Of a stretch of 64,000 nucleotides of DNA, positions 9,189-19,088 are shown piece by piece. The stretch is from VSJD01 sp964617825 (GTDB lineage: Bacteria > Verrucomicrobiota > Kiritimatiellia > JAAZAB01), in contig CAZTWL010000009.1 in the NCBI GenBank assembly GCA_964617825.1, positions 1 through 64,000 on the forward strand, written 5' to 3'. The translations under genes and the position numbers were made by a program. The stretch's first letter is position 1, and the number at the start of each line of letters is the position of its first letter. The notes below the pieces were generated by a model, which searched no databases, was not told the DNA's origin, and worked only from the letters and a program-made list of their open reading frames with translations.

Positions 9189-10067
9189 ATGCAAAAGATC
9201 ATCGAAAAAGCCAGCGTCCTGATTGAGGCCATGCCGTACATCCAGTCTTTCCGGGGGGAAACGGTGGTCATCAAGTTCGGCGGCAGCGCCATGGAGGACA
9301 AGGCCAGCCACGACGGGATTCTGACCGATACGGCGTTCCTCGAATGCGTCGGGCTGCGGCCAATCATCGTGCATGGCGGCGGCAAGGCCATTTCGCGGCG
9401 CATGACCGAAAAAGGTCTGCAGCCGGTATTCGTCAACGGCATGCGGGTGACAGATGCCGCCACGGTGCACCTGGTAGAAGAAGTGCTTAACCACGAGGTG
9501 AACGTCGAGATCGTGGAGACGCTGATTGCGCGCGGCGCGCGCGCCACAGGCATCCAGGGCCCCAGCATTATGCGCGCCGAAAAAACATTTTCGCATGACA
9601 AAGCCACGGGGCAGCCGAGGGATATCGGATTCGTGGGTAAAATCACGGACGTGGATCCTGCGCCAATCAAGGCCTGCCTGGAAGCGGACATGATCCCTGT
9701 CATCACGCCACTGGCCCGGGGCGCCGACGGCGCCGTCTACAACATTAACGCGGACGAATCCGCGGCAGCTATCGCCCGGGCTGTGCGCGCCCGCAAGCTC
9801 GTTTTCCTTTCGGACGTTCCGGGGCTCCTGCGTGATCCGCAGAACGCGGACTCGATTATTTCCACGTTGAAACACAGCGAAGTGGAAAAATTGATCAAGG
9901 ATGGCGTAATTGCCGGCGGCATGTTGCCGAAAATCAGGGGCGCGCTCGACGCCCTGGTAGCCGGCGTTCGCAAAGTGCATATTGTGGACGGGCGCATGCC
10001 GCATTCGTTGTTGTTGGAAATATTCACAGACCAAGGAATCGGAACGGAGATCATTCAAAATGAGTAA
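9189..10067 (+). CDS. argB: Acetylglutamate kinase
   Basis: Phosphorylates N-acetylglutamate on its side-chain carboxylate with ATP, the second committed step toward arginine. The 292-residue protein has the amino-acid-kinase opening VVIKFGGSAM, the substrate loop IIVHGGGKAISRRM, the middle segment GFVGKITDVD, and the ATP-binding KLVFLSDVPGLL, with GGMLPKIRGALDAL near the end. An N-terminal helix (about 1-20) precedes the kinase fold, as in arginine-inhibited hexameric ArgB, so feedback control by arginine is likely but inferred. It follows argJ by 22 bases and overlaps argD by 8 bases. Confidence 0.97.
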   Translation: MQKIIEKASVLIEAMPYIQSFRGETVVIKFGGSAMEDKASHDGILTDTAFLECVGLRPIIVHGGGKAISRRMTEKGLQPVFVNGMRVTDAATVHLVEEVLNHEVNVEIVETLIARGARATGIQGPSIMRAEKTFSHDKATGQPRDIGFVGKITDVDPAPIKACLEADMIPVITPLARGADGAVYNINADESAAAIARAVRARKLVFLSDVPGLLRDPQNADSIISTLKHSEVEKLIKDGVIAGGMLPKIRGALDALVAGVRKVHIVDGRMPHSLLLEIFTDQGIGTEIIQNE

Positions 10068-11283
10068 AACGACGGAAATCATTCAGCAGTTCGACGAGCA
10101 TGTCGTCCCCTCTTATGCCCGCCGGCCAGTTGTGTTTGTCAAGGGCAAAGGCACCAAGCTCTGGGACGTCGAAGGCAAAGTCTATCTCGATTTCCTGGCC
10201 GGCATTTCCGTTTTGAACGTGGGGCACAGTCATCCGACGGTCGTCGAAGCCGTCCGCCAGCAGGCGGGGCTGCTGACGCACGTTTCCAACCTGTATTACA
10301 CGGAAAATCAGGGGCGCCTGGCCCAGACTCTCGCCGGCCTCGCGCTGGGCGGCAAATGCTTTTTTTGCAACTCCGGGGCCGAAGCCAACGAGGCGCTGAT
10401 CAAGCTGGCCCGGCTTTGGGGACATGCCAGGAATCGCTTCGAGATCGTCACGATGAAGAACTCGTTCCATGGCCGGACACTGGCGACCCTGACCGCCACC
10501 GGCCAGGACAAGGTGCAGAAGGGATTCGACCCCCTGCCCTCCGGTTTTGTCCACGCCAAATTCAACGATCTGGCCTCGGTCAAAGAAGCGGTCACCGAAC
10601 GCACGGCCGCCATTCTCGTGGAGGCGGTCCAGGGCGAAGGCGGCGTAATTCCGGCGACGGCCGAATTTATGCAGGGCCTGCGGGCGCTCTGCGACGAGAA
10701 AGATATTCTGCTCCTCTGCGACGAAGTCCAATGCGGCATGGGCCGGACCGGCAAGTGGTTCGCGTTCCAGCATTTCGATGTGGTCCCGGACGCATTTTCG
10801 CTGGCCAAGGCGCTGGGCAGCGGTTTCCCCATCGGCGCGATTGTGACCAACGCCAAATTGGCCGACGTATTCCAGCCGGGAACCCATGCCACCACCTTTG
10901 GCGGCACCCCCCTGGCCTGCGCCGCGGCCCTGGCCACCTTGCAGGTCATCGAGAAGGAAAATCTGCTGCAGCATGCCGCCGACTTGGGCGCCAAGTTCAA
11001 GAAGGGCCTCCAGGCGCTGGTCGAGAAATATCCCCAACATCTTGCCGAAGTACGCGGGCTTGGCCTGATGATCGGGCTCGTGCTGACGGCGCCCGCCAAG
11101 CCAATGGAAGACAAGTTATTGGAAATGGGGCTGATCGCGCTCGCCACGGGCAAACAGATAATCCGTTTTCTTCCGCCGTTGACCGTCAAACCGGCCGAGG
11201 TGGATGAAGCCCTGGATATGATTGCCGATACCTGCGAGGAAATGTTCGGCGCCCCCGCAGTCGAAGAAGCCAAGGCGGAATAA
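10060..11283 (+). CDS. argD: Acetylornithine aminotransferase (class III, PLP-dependent)
   Basis: Converts N-acetylglutamate semialdehyde and glutamate to N-acetylornithine and 2-oxoglutarate. The 407-residue protein shows the class III landmarks: LDFLAGISVLNVGHSHP, CFFCNSGAEANEALIKLAR, FHGRTLATLTATG, LLLCDEVQCGMGRTGKW, and the PLP-lysine segment SLAKALGSGFPIGA, then HATTFGGTPLACAAAL. Its ATG overlaps the argB end by 8 bases (translational coupling); a longer upstream frame is rejected because it reads through argB. ArgD may also serve as succinyl-DAP aminotransferase in lysine synthesis in some bacteria; here lysA lies just downstream. Confidence 0.95.
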   Translation: MSKTTEIIQQFDEHVVPSYARRPVVFVKGKGTKLWDVEGKVYLDFLAGISVLNVGHSHPTVVEAVRQQAGLLTHVSNLYYTENQGRLAQTLAGLALGGKCFFCNSGAEANEALIKLARLWGHARNRFEIVTMKNSFHGRTLATLTATGQDKVQKGFDPLPSGFVHAKFNDLASVKEAVTERTAAILVEAVQGEGGVIPATAEFMQGLRALCDEKDILLLCDEVQCGMGRTGKWFAFQHFDVVPDAFSLAKALGSGFPIGAIVTNAKLADVFQPGTHATTFGGTPLACAAALATLQVIEKENLLQHAADLGAKFKKGLQALVEKYPQHLAEVRGLGLMIGLVLTAPAKPMEDKLLEMGLIALATGKQIIRFLPPLTVKPAEVDEALDMIADTCEEMFGAPAVEEAKAE

Positions 11284-11296
11284 CATAATTTCGGGT

Positions 11297-11320
11297 CGGC
11301 AATTTTCAATTGCCGTTTTT
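11297..11320 (+). terminator. Intrinsic terminator after argD
   Basis: CGGCAATT (11297-11304), a 3-base loop and AATTGCCG (11308-11315), then TTTTT (11316-11320). A compact perfect hairpin with a T-run 13 bases past the argD stop; it closes the argJBD run. Confidence 0.8.
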
Positions 11321-11394
11321 CCCGGTTCAATCCGGGACCAAAGCCACGGCCCGTTGCTTAAACGCCAAACGAAAATTTAAATCGCAAACCGAGT

Positions 11395-12651
11395 ATGTCC
11401 GCCAGGATCAATCCCAACGTCGTTTATCTCCCGACGCGCGCGATTCAGCGTGCGGCGCACAGCTTTCCCACGCCCTTTTTCATTTACGAGGAAAGCCGCA
11501 TCCGCGCCAACTGCCGGGAATTCAGGGACACATTCCGGCGCTACTTCCCCGATTTTGCGCCGCTCAATGCCGTCAAGGCCAATACCAATCCGGAAGTTCT
11601 GCGCATCATTTTTTCGGAAGGCTTCGGCGCGGACGCTTCCAGCGAGGCGGAAGCCTGGATTACGCGACGGCTGGGCGGCACGGGCATGTACACCGGCAAC
11701 TACACCACGGAGGAAGAATTCCGTTTTGTGCTGCGCCAGGGAGTCTTTAAACTCAACCTGGACGACATCAGCATGTTACCGACGCTGCGCAAAATCGGCG
11801 TGCCGGAGTTCCTTTCCTTTCGCATCAATCCCGGCATCAGCCAGGGCGGAATGAAAAGCCTTTATTTCGCCGGGCCGGACGCCAAGTATGGCGTCCACCT
11901 GCGCGACGTCGTATCGGCCTACAGCCAGGCCAAGGCGATGGGCGTGCGGCGCTTCGGCATGCACGTTATGACTGGCAGCAACGTGCTTAACGAACGCTAT
12001 TTCGAGGAGGTCGCCGCCAAGCTGCTTGAAATCGCCGGCACGGTGAAAGCCGCTGTCGGCATTGACTTCGAATGCATCAACGTCGGCGGCGGCTTCGGTG
12101 TGCCCTATCGGCCGGAGGTGAAGCGGCTCGATCTCGACAAGGTGGCGCGCGGCATCCGGCGCGCCTTCGACCGTCAATGCCGGCGCTACAACCTGCGCGA
12201 GCCGGTTTTAATGGCCGAACCCGGGCGCTGGATCATGGCCGATGCCGGCTGGCTGATCGGGCGCGTCCATGTCATCAAGCACAGCTATAAAACATTTGTC
12301 GGCATCGATGCCGGCATGAACGACCTGCCTCGTCCGGCAATCTACGACGCCTACCATCATGCCACCGTCGTCGGCAAGTCGCTGCACGGGCGGAAGGAAA
12401 AGGTCAACGTGGTTGGGCGTCTCTGCGAGAACAACGACCAGTTTGCCAAGGACCGCAGCCTGCCGGTCATCGCTGTCGGGGATCTGATTGCCATCCACAA
12501 CGCCGGCGCGCATGCCTACGCCATGGGACACAATTACAACAACCGCCTGCGCAGCGCGGAGATCCTGATCGCACCCTCAGGCGCGCTGAAAAAAATACGC
12601 CGCGCAGAAACCATTCGCGATCTGTTCCGGACAACGGACCTCAAACCGTAG
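11395..12651 (+). CDS. lysA: Diaminopimelate decarboxylase
   Basis: PLP enzyme of fold type III that decarboxylates meso-diaminopimelate to lysine. The 418-residue protein has the PLP lysine in PLNAVKANT (K61), the HVMTGSN motif, the glycine-rich CINVGGGFGVPY, the EPGRWIM segment and the catalytic cysteine region GRLCENNDQFAKDR, then NAGAHAYAMGHNYNNRLR. These match LysA rather than ornithine decarboxylase or carboxynorspermidine decarboxylase, though the family is close-knit. It has its own unit after the argD terminator. dapF lies 36 kb away in the same window. Confidence 0.92.
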   Translation: MSARINPNVVYLPTRAIQRAAHSFPTPFFIYEESRIRANCREFRDTFRRYFPDFAPLNAVKANTNPEVLRIIFSEGFGADASSEAEAWITRRLGGTGMYTGNYTTEEEFRFVLRQGVFKLNLDDISMLPTLRKIGVPEFLSFRINPGISQGGMKSLYFAGPDAKYGVHLRDVVSAYSQAKAMGVRRFGMHVMTGSNVLNERYFEEVAAKLLEIAGTVKAAVGIDFECINVGGGFGVPYRPEVKRLDLDKVARGIRRAFDRQCRRYNLREPVLMAEPGRWIMADAGWLIGRVHVIKHSYKTFVGIDAGMNDLPRPAIYDAYHHATVVGKSLHGRKEKVNVVGRLCENNDQFAKDRSLPVIAVGDLIAIHNAGAHAYAMGHNYNNRLRSAEILIAPSGALKKIRRAETIRDLFRTTDLKP

Positions 12652-12745
12652 GTCACAAGTCAAGTGTTCGGTGTTCAGGGTTTAGGAATTGGCCAAACAG
12701 GTTCTTCGCCAAAAGCCCGCAGTAATATCCGTCACACCGCATGCT

Positions 12746-13438
12746 TCACGCTTTCAAGACCCCGGCCAAACGGAAGAAATTGAGCAGGATCGTCCGGCCG
12801 GCCATATAGGGCTTTGCCCAGCATTCGGCGTGGAATTGCATGCCATACAGCGGCTGCTCCCCATGCCGGATCATTTCATAGGCGCATTCGGAGCTCGTTG
12901 CCAGGTGGCTGAATCCGCGCGGCAGTTTTTTGATCTCGCAGCGGTGGTTTTCGCGAACGCGGATATGGCGGGTCAACCCCGCAAAAATCGGATCCGCGCG
13001 CAGAATTTTCACTTCCGCAAAGGCATTCGCATAATAATAGCCCGGATGGCCCGCAAGGGCGCCCGTATCCGGCTCGCCGGGGCGGCATTTGCGCATCGGC
13101 TCATCCGGCAACCGGCGGATCTTGCGCAAATCCCGGTTAAAGCAATGACCGATCAGCTGGTGCCCCTGGCAGATGCCCAGAATCGGTATTTCCGCCGTGT
13201 GCAGCAGGTCGTTAAGACCGTACAAATCCGATAACCGCACCGTTGGCCAGGGATCGGGGGAACCGGTGATAACAACGGCCTGGGGCTTGACGGCCCGCAC
13301 CGTGGCCGGACCGACTTCGGCATAGTGCATGATCAGCGCCGGCTGGCCGGACAGCTGCTCCACCCGGCATTTAATTCCGTGACCTCCGTCCTGCTGTTCA
13401 TAAAGTTTCCTGTTCCGCATATTGACCACGAGAATCAT
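12746..13438 (-). CDS. Class I glutamine amidotransferase domain protein
   Basis: A stand-alone glutamine-hydrolysing (GATase1) domain of 230 residues. The nucleophile elbow GICQGHQ places the catalytic cysteine at C90, and MQFHAE carries the catalytic His203 and Glu205, so the triad is intact. The fold runs from MILVVNMRNR to the end; no synthase domain is fused. Similar proteins are GMP-synthase-like amidotransferases of unknown acceptor. GGAGG lies 7 bases before the ATG at 13438, which decides this start over upstream codons. It is divergent from the glycosidase-like gene. The partner that would use the ammonia is not visible nearby. Confidence 0.85.
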   Translation of the reverse strand: MILVVNMRNRKLYEQQDGGHGIKCRVEQLSGQPALIMHYAEVGPATVRAVKPQAVVITGSPDPWPTVRLSDLYGLNDLLHTAEIPILGICQGHQLIGHCFNRDLRKIRRLPDEPMRKCRPGEPDTGALAGHPGYYYANAFAEVKILRADPIFAGLTRHIRVRENHRCEIKKLPRGFSHLATSSECAYEMIRHGEQPLYGMQFHAECWAKPYMAGRTILLNFFRLAGVLKA

Positions 13439-13552
13439 TCGCATTCCTCCATAATACATTGGCCTTGTGGACGGCAATTTGTTACACATGCGATGTCGCC
13501 TGTAAAGCATTCTTATCGCCTTCGTTTGCTTGTTCGAAAGGAGACCCGCGGC

Positions 13553-16375
13553 ATGCCGACACTGATATTCACAAATAATACGCTTAAACTCGGGATCGGC
13601 GAGGACGCGACCTTGCAGCTTTTTGCCGATTGCCGGAATAATCGGAATTATGCCGCGACCTCGCCACGCGCCGCATTTGCCGCCATCCGACAGGGTGACC
13701 GAACCATTCCGGCCAGCTCGGCCCGCCTGACAGACGAAGGATTGGCGTTGGCTTTCGCGCCCGCCGCAGCGCAGGTTGTGCTCCGTGTGCGCAGCGCGGG
13801 CCTCTATTTCGTGATCGAGGTGGCCGAGGTCCGGGGCGACGCGGTCGAAGAACTGGTTTTTATGGAGGCACCCCTGACGTTAAAGGGATCATTGGACGAA
13901 CCTTTCGCCGCCTGCGCACTGGCCCTGAACCTGGCAACCAATGTGCCCGGGCTGCCCGGCCTGAGCCACGCATTGCATGCAACCTGCAGCCGGCGATTCG
14001 GGCTTGTCGGGGCCAGGGTTGCCCTGATCGGCTGTGCAACCCCGGAGCTGCGCGCCGTCATCCAGGCGGTGATGCGCGCGGAAAAAGACCTGCCGAAGTC
14101 CATGCTGGGCGGACCATGGGCCGAGGACGCTCCCATCAACCGGGGATCGTACCTCTTCAATTTCGGCGGAGTAACCGAAGCGACCGTGGGCGATTGGATC
14201 GGCCTGATGCGCACCCTGGGCTTCACCCAGCTCGATTTCCACGGCGGAAAATCCTTCCATTTTGGCGACTTGGAACCGGACCCGGAAATGTACCCGCGCG
14301 GCCTGGATAGTCTCAAGGCGGTCAATGACCGCCTGCACGAAGCCGGCATGATCTCCGGACTGCACACGTATGCATTTTTCATGGACAAACGCAGCAAATG
14401 GGTCACGCCCAAGCCGCACCCCGAATTGGGTAAAGACGCGACCTTCACGCTGGCCGCGCCGCTGACGGCGGATGCCGCCGCCGTGCCGGTGCTGGAATCG
14501 ACCGCGGCGATGTCCACCGTAACCGGTTTCGGCACGCGCAACAGTGTTACCCTCCAGATCGACGACGAATTGATAACCTATGCCGCCATCAAGAAGGACC
14601 CGCCCTGGGCCTTCACCCAGTGCACGCGCGGCGCGTGCGGGACGCAGGCAAGGCCACACGCCGCCGGAACCAAGGCGCATCACATCAAGGAATGCTTCGG
14701 CCTGTTCACTCCCGAGGGCGACTCGGCGCTGCTGACCGAAGTCGCGGCGCGCACGGCGGAAGTGTTCAACTACTGCGGCTTCGACATGATCTATCTCGAC
14801 GCTCTGGATGGCGAAGACATCCTGGGAGGCGCCAAACTGGGCTGGCATTACGGCTCAAAATTCGTGTTCGAACTCAACAAGCGCCTGCGTAAGCCCGCCT
14901 TGATGGAGATGAGCACTTTTCATCATCACCTTTGGTACGTTCGCTCGCGCATGGGCGCATGGGACCATCCTACGCGCGCGCACAAGCAATTCATCGACAA
15001 CCACGTCGCAGCCAACCGGGATAACCAACGCATCTTTCTGCCCAGCGTGCTGGGCTGGTGGGCCCTGCTCTTCTGGTCGGGACCGAACACGGAACCCACC
15101 TACGCGGACGACATCGAATACCTGTGCGCCAAGTCGCTCGCCACGGACAGCACCCTGGCCTTGATGGGGGTCGACCCCGACAGCTATGCGCACAAACCCG
15201 GCGCAAAACGCCTGGGGGATATCTTCAAGCGCTACGAACGGTTGCGGCACTCTCATGCGGTGCCCGAGACGATCAAGACCAGGTTGCGCGAACCGGGTTG
15301 CGACTTCACGCTGGTCGAATCCGGCGATGGTCATTGGGCGTTCCGCCCGGTCAACTATGCCAAGCACAAGATCGCGGACCTTGATGGCGGCGACCGGCGC
15401 TGGACGGTCGTCAACCAGTATGTTTCGCAGCCGCTGCGCTTGCGCATCGAGGCTTTATTGTCGGCGCAACCGTACGACAGCATCAACTCCGTCCTGACCG
15501 GATTCGATACCAGGGAAATCCGCAGCGCACGGGGCGTCACCGCGCAATGCGCACATCCATCCGACAAACCGGCCCTGCTTTCGTTCCGCGCCCGCAACGA
15601 GAGCGCGGCCGTGGAAAAGGCCTGGTGCTGTCTGCGCCGGCTATTCGATCCGCCGCTTAACATGCTGGAGGAAAGCGCACGCGTCGCGGTGCAGGGCCAG
15701 GCGCAATTGGAGGGCATGCGCCAGACAGTTGGCATGGGACTGTGGGTGTCGGGCGACGGCAATGGCCAGACCATAAATATCCGGCTGCGCAGCCCAAAGT
15801 CCGTATCGAACGCCATCGCCGACCATTACGTAACCGTGGACTTCAAAGGCTGGCGCTACTTCGAGTTGATCGAGCCCGAAGCGGAACGAGTCCGCAACTA
15901 CTTCTGGCCGAAAGAGTCCGAAGATCCAGCCTGGGTCGTTAGCGATGAAGAGTTTGCGTTTCGAGGCGGCTATGGATACCCGGTCTACCGGGAGTCGGCG
16001 GATTTTTCGCGGATCGCGTCCGTCCGTCTCTGGTATCATCATCTTCCCGCCGGCCGGGAAGTCAACTGCCTGTTCAAGCCGGTCAAGATACTGCCGCTGG
16101 TCAGCATCGCATTGCGCCACCCGACGGTGCGCATCGGCAACGACGAGATCGTTTTCCCAGTGGAACTCGAAAGCGGACAATACCTGGAATTCGACGGGAG
16201 CGCCCCAGCCATCGTCTACGGACGGGACGGCGCCCCCCTCGCCCGGGTGGCGCCGCAAGGCACGGTTCCCACGCTTCGGGCAGGACAAAACGTCATTGGC
16301 TTCGCATGCCAACCATCGCTACCGGTAACGCCGCGCGCCAGGGTAACCGTCATCAGCATGGGCGCCAATTTATAG
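13553..16375 (+). CDS. Large glycoside-hydrolase-like protein of unassigned family
   Basis: A 940-residue protein with no evident signal peptide. The N-terminal part (1-180) looks like a beta-rich domain. The centre looks like a TIM-barrel glycosidase: GTYLF-like openings, TLGFTQLDFHGGKSFHFGD, HEAGMISGLHTYAFF, and FDMIYLDALDGED near residue 415, where an acidic residue after a hydrophobic strand resembles the catalytic Asp of clan GH-D or GH31 enzymes. The C-terminal 350 residues (YVTVDFKGWRYFEL, IRLWYHHLP-like) look like beta-sandwich modules. AAAGGAG is 9 bases before the ATG. I cannot assign a numbered GH family or a substrate. A phosphoribosyltransferase gene follows on the same strand. 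Confidence 0.6.
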   Translation: MPTLIFTNNTLKLGIGEDATLQLFADCRNNRNYAATSPRAAFAAIRQGDRTIPASSARLTDEGLALAFAPAAAQVVLRVRSAGLYFVIEVAEVRGDAVEELVFMEAPLTLKGSLDEPFAACALALNLATNVPGLPGLSHALHATCSRRFGLVGARVALIGCATPELRAVIQAVMRAEKDLPKSMLGGPWAEDAPINRGSYLFNFGGVTEATVGDWIGLMRTLGFTQLDFHGGKSFHFGDLEPDPEMYPRGLDSLKAVNDRLHEAGMISGLHTYAFFMDKRSKWVTPKPHPELGKDATFTLAAPLTADAAAVPVLESTAAMSTVTGFGTRNSVTLQIDDELITYAAIKKDPPWAFTQCTRGACGTQARPHAAGTKAHHIKECFGLFTPEGDSALLTEVAARTAEVFNYCGFDMIYLDALDGEDILGGAKLGWHYGSKFVFELNKRLRKPALMEMSTFHHHLWYVRSRMGAWDHPTRAHKQFIDNHVAANRDNQRIFLPSVLGWWALLFWSGPNTEPTYADDIEYLCAKSLATDSTLALMGVDPDSYAHKPGAKRLGDIFKRYERLRHSHAVPETIKTRLREPGCDFTLVESGDGHWAFRPVNYAKHKIADLDGGDRRWTVVNQYVSQPLRLRIEALLSAQPYDSINSVLTGFDTREIRSARGVTAQCAHPSDKPALLSFRARNESAAVEKAWCCLRRLFDPPLNMLEESARVAVQGQAQLEGMRQTVGMGLWVSGDGNGQTINIRLRSPKSVSNAIADHYVTVDFKGWRYFELIEPEAERVRNYFWPKESEDPAWVVSDEEFAFRGGYGYPVYRESADFSRIASVRLWYHHLPAGREVNCLFKPVKILPLVSIALRHPTVRIGNDEIVFPVELESGQYLEFDGSAPAIVYGRDGAPLARVAPQGTVPTLRAGQNVIGFACQPSLPVTPRARVTVISMGANL

Positions 16376-16458
16376 GAAACATCTCAGCCCATAAGCCGGG
16401 CAACAGGCAGGAGGGGAGTTTGCGAATACATTGCCCCGGCTTTAAGGACAAACTCATT

Positions 16459-16941
16459 ATGAAATACCGCAACGTTTCGTGGCCTGAAATCGACAAGTGC
16501 GTGAAAACCGTAGGCCAAGCAATTCGCGCCGCGCGGTTTCAACCGGACTGCATTGTCGCCATTCTCAAGGGCGGCATGGTCCCCGCGCGCCTGTTTTCCG
16601 ACTTCTTCGGCTCCATTGAAATCTATCCTATTCGCGCCAGGGCCTATGCGGGCACCCGCAAGCTGAACCGCATCCGGATCGAATCCTTCCGCTATCCCAT
16701 TGGCCGCAAGCAGGTTCTCCTGGTGGACGACATCCACGATTCGGGCCAGACGCTCCAAAAAGTAGCCCTCCACCTTCAACGCCGCCATCCGCAGACACTG
16801 CGCACCGCCACCCTGTTTTACAAGCAAAAGGCAATGCACGCGCCCGACTTTCATGCCCATACGGTCGCACCCGACGTGTGGGTTGTCTTCCCCTGGGAAA
16901 AAAACGAAATGCGGCGCGCCCCTTGTCCGGCAGTCAACTAG
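16459..16941 (+). CDS. Hypoxanthine/xanthine phosphoribosyltransferase-like protein
   Basis: A 160-residue type I phosphoribosyltransferase. The PRPP-binding motif is clear (VLLVDDIHDSGQTLQ), an early VAILKGGMVPARL matches the pyrophosphate loop, and the tail has PDVWVVFPWEKNE, resembling the xanthine/hypoxanthine type where an aromatic residue stacks on the purine. In the family this salvages a purine base with PRPP to a nucleotide. Start: the ATG at 16459, with AAGGA 11 bases upstream; a longer upstream frame overlaps the preceding gene and is rejected. The base specificity is not decided. Confidence 0.8.
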   Translation: MKYRNVSWPEIDKCVKTVGQAIRAARFQPDCIVAILKGGMVPARLFSDFFGSIEIYPIRARAYAGTRKLNRIRIESFRYPIGRKQVLLVDDIHDSGQTLQKVALHLQRRHPQTLRTATLFYKQKAMHAPDFHAHTVAPDVWVVFPWEKNEMRRAPCPAVN

Positions 16942-17058
16942 CATCTTGATGCCGGCAAAGGCACGCCCACTGGTTCAGCCGACCTTTCCCGGCACCGGCG
17001 GCCACAAGATTTTCGGAAATCTGACGTGCGAACGCCTCTTGTCGGTTTTCAAGGCTGA

Positions 17059-19083
17059 CTATTTTTTTCGGGCCTTATGTTGAGTGCGCTTGCCCGACGC
17101 GCGGCCAGCCCCGGGTTTCAGCGCGTTTTTTAGCTCAAATAGCTGGTCGCGCAATATGGCCGCGCGCTCGAATTCCAAAGCTTCGGCGGCTTCCAGCATT
17201 TCTTTCTCAATATCCTGGATGGCCTCGTGCAGATCGAATTCCTCGTCCGCTGCCTGCACAACCCGACGCTCGATGGCTTCGCCTTCCTTGCGGAACACCA
17301 GGCCGCTCTGAATTCCTTTTTCGATGCCTCGCGGCGTGATCTGGTGCTCTTGATTGTAGGCCGCCTGCAAACGGCGGCGATCCTCCATTACCGCCAGGGC
17401 GCCGCGCATTGAATCGGTCACCTGATCCGCATACATGATCACGCAACCGTCCACATGACGCGCCGCGCGGCCGGCCGTTTGAATCAGCGCCGTTTCCGAA
17501 CGCAAGAAGCCTTCCTTATCCGCATCCAGGATGGCCACCAGCGATACTTCCGGCAAGTCCAGTCCTTCGCGCAACAGATTAATGCCCACCAGGCAGTCCA
17601 CCTCGCCCTGGCGCAGGCCGCGGAGCACCTCCACCCGTTCGATGGCGTCGATATCCGAATGCAGATAGGTTACCCGCAGACCGGCCTCGGTCAGATAATC
17701 GCTCAAGTCCTCGGCCGTTTTCTTGGTCAGGGTTGTCACCAGCACCCGCTCATGGCGTTCGGCCCGCTTACGCACTTCCTCGATCAAGTCGTCAATCTGG
17801 CCCTGCAAAGGGCGCACGCTGACAACCGGGTCCAAGAGCCCCGTGGGCCGGATAATTTGCGGCACCGGCGCAGGCGACACCTCGCGCTCATAAGGGCCGG
17901 GCGTGGCCGACATGCAAATGATTTGGCCGGTTCGGGCAAGAAACTCGTCGAACGCCAGCGGCCGGTTATCGCGCGCCGAAGGCAGGCGGAATCCATGCTC
18001 GATGAGCACGTTCTTGCGCGCCTGGTCGCCGTTATACATCCCGCGCAGTTGCGGCAGGGTGACGTGGGACTCATCCAGGATGGTGAGAAACTCGCCGGTA
18101 AAATAATCGAGCAGCGTAGCCGGCGGCTCGCCGGCTTTCCGGCCGCTCAAGTGCCGGGAATAGTTTTCGATTCCCGAGCAGTAGCCCATTTCGCGCAGCA
18201 TTTCCAGGTCATACATCGTGCGCTGTTGCAGGCGCTGGGCCTCCAGCAGCTTCTGGTTGGCTTCGAACCAGGCCACGCGCTCCTCCACTTCCGCGCGAAT
18301 GCGCGGCAGGGCGGCTTCGATGCGGCTGGCCGCCATCACGAAATGCTTGGCCGGCGAAATCGTCAGGGCTGGCATGCCCCCCTGCACGGCGCCGGTCAGC
18401 GAATCGATGCGTTCCAGATTTTCCACCTCGTCCCCGAAGAACTGCACGCGCACGCCGGCGGTGGAATAGGACGGGAACACGTCCAGCGTGTCGCCGCGCA
18501 CGCGGAAAGTACCGGGCTGCGGCTCGTAGTCGTTGCGGGTGTACTGGATATCCACAAGCTGGCGCATGAGGGCGTCACGGTCCAGGCGTTCGCCGCGCTT
18601 GACGGTTATCAGCATTTCCCGGTAATCCTCGGGCGAACCCAGGCCGTAAATGCACGAGACGGAAGCCACGATGATCACATCGCTCCGGTTCATCAGCGAA
18701 TTGGTGGCCGAGAGCCGCATGCGCTCGATATCCTCATTGATGGCCGAATCCTTCTCGATATAGGTGTCGGTCTGCGGGATGTAGGCCTCCGGCTGGTAGT
18801 AATCGTAATAACTGACGAAATACTCCACGGCGTTTTCAGGAAAATAAGTCTTCAGTTCCTGAAAGAGCTGGGCCGCCAGAGTCTTGTTATGCGAAACGAT
18901 CAGAGCCGGCTTGCCCCAGCGGGCAATCACGTTGGCAATCGTAAATGTCTTGCCCGAACCCGTCACCCCTTCCAGGGTCTGAAAACGCTGGCCGGCTTCC
19001 AGGCCGCGCACCAGGGCATCGAGAGCCTGCGGCTGATCGCCCGTCGGCGCATACGGCGCCTTTATGGAGAAGATCGAGGACAT
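17059..19083 (-). CDS. uvrB: UvrABC system protein B
   Basis: The damage-verifying helicase subunit of bacterial nucleotide excision repair, which receives DNA from UvrA and recruits UvrC. The 674-residue protein is full length: Walker A GVTGSGKTFT, the beta-hairpin YYDYYQPEAYIP that threads between DNA strands, GLGSPEDYREM, helicase motifs including ICMSATPGPYE and QTAGRAARH, and the C-terminal UVR domain (DIEKEMLEAAEALEFERAAILRD region) that binds UvrC. The tail is basic (GKRTQHKARKK). No Shine-Dalgarno precedes the ATG; the gene begins 5 bases after the end of a decayed AraC-type reading frame on the same strand. Confidence 0.98.
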   Translation of the reverse strand: MSSIFSIKAPYAPTGDQPQALDALVRGLEAGQRFQTLEGVTGSGKTFTIANVIARWGKPALIVSHNKTLAAQLFQELKTYFPENAVEYFVSYYDYYQPEAYIPQTDTYIEKDSAINEDIERMRLSATNSLMNRSDVIIVASVSCIYGLGSPEDYREMLITVKRGERLDRDALMRQLVDIQYTRNDYEPQPGTFRVRGDTLDVFPSYSTAGVRVQFFGDEVENLERIDSLTGAVQGGMPALTISPAKHFVMAASRIEAALPRIRAEVEERVAWFEANQKLLEAQRLQQRTMYDLEMLREMGYCSGIENYSRHLSGRKAGEPPATLLDYFTGEFLTILDESHVTLPQLRGMYNGDQARKNVLIEHGFRLPSARDNRPLAFDEFLARTGQIICMSATPGPYEREVSPAPVPQIIRPTGLLDPVVSVRPLQGQIDDLIEEVRKRAERHERVLVTTLTKKTAEDLSDYLTEAGLRVTYLHSDIDAIERVEVLRGLRQGEVDCLVGINLLREGLDLPEVSLVAILDADKEGFLRSETALIQTAGRAARHVDGCVIMYADQVTDSMRGALAVMEDRRRLQAAYNQEHQITPRGIEKGIQSGLVFRKEGEAIERRVVQAADEEFDLHEAIQDIEKEMLEAAEALEFERAAILRDQLFELKNALKPGAGRASGKRTQHKARKK

Positions 19084-19088
19084 ATCGT

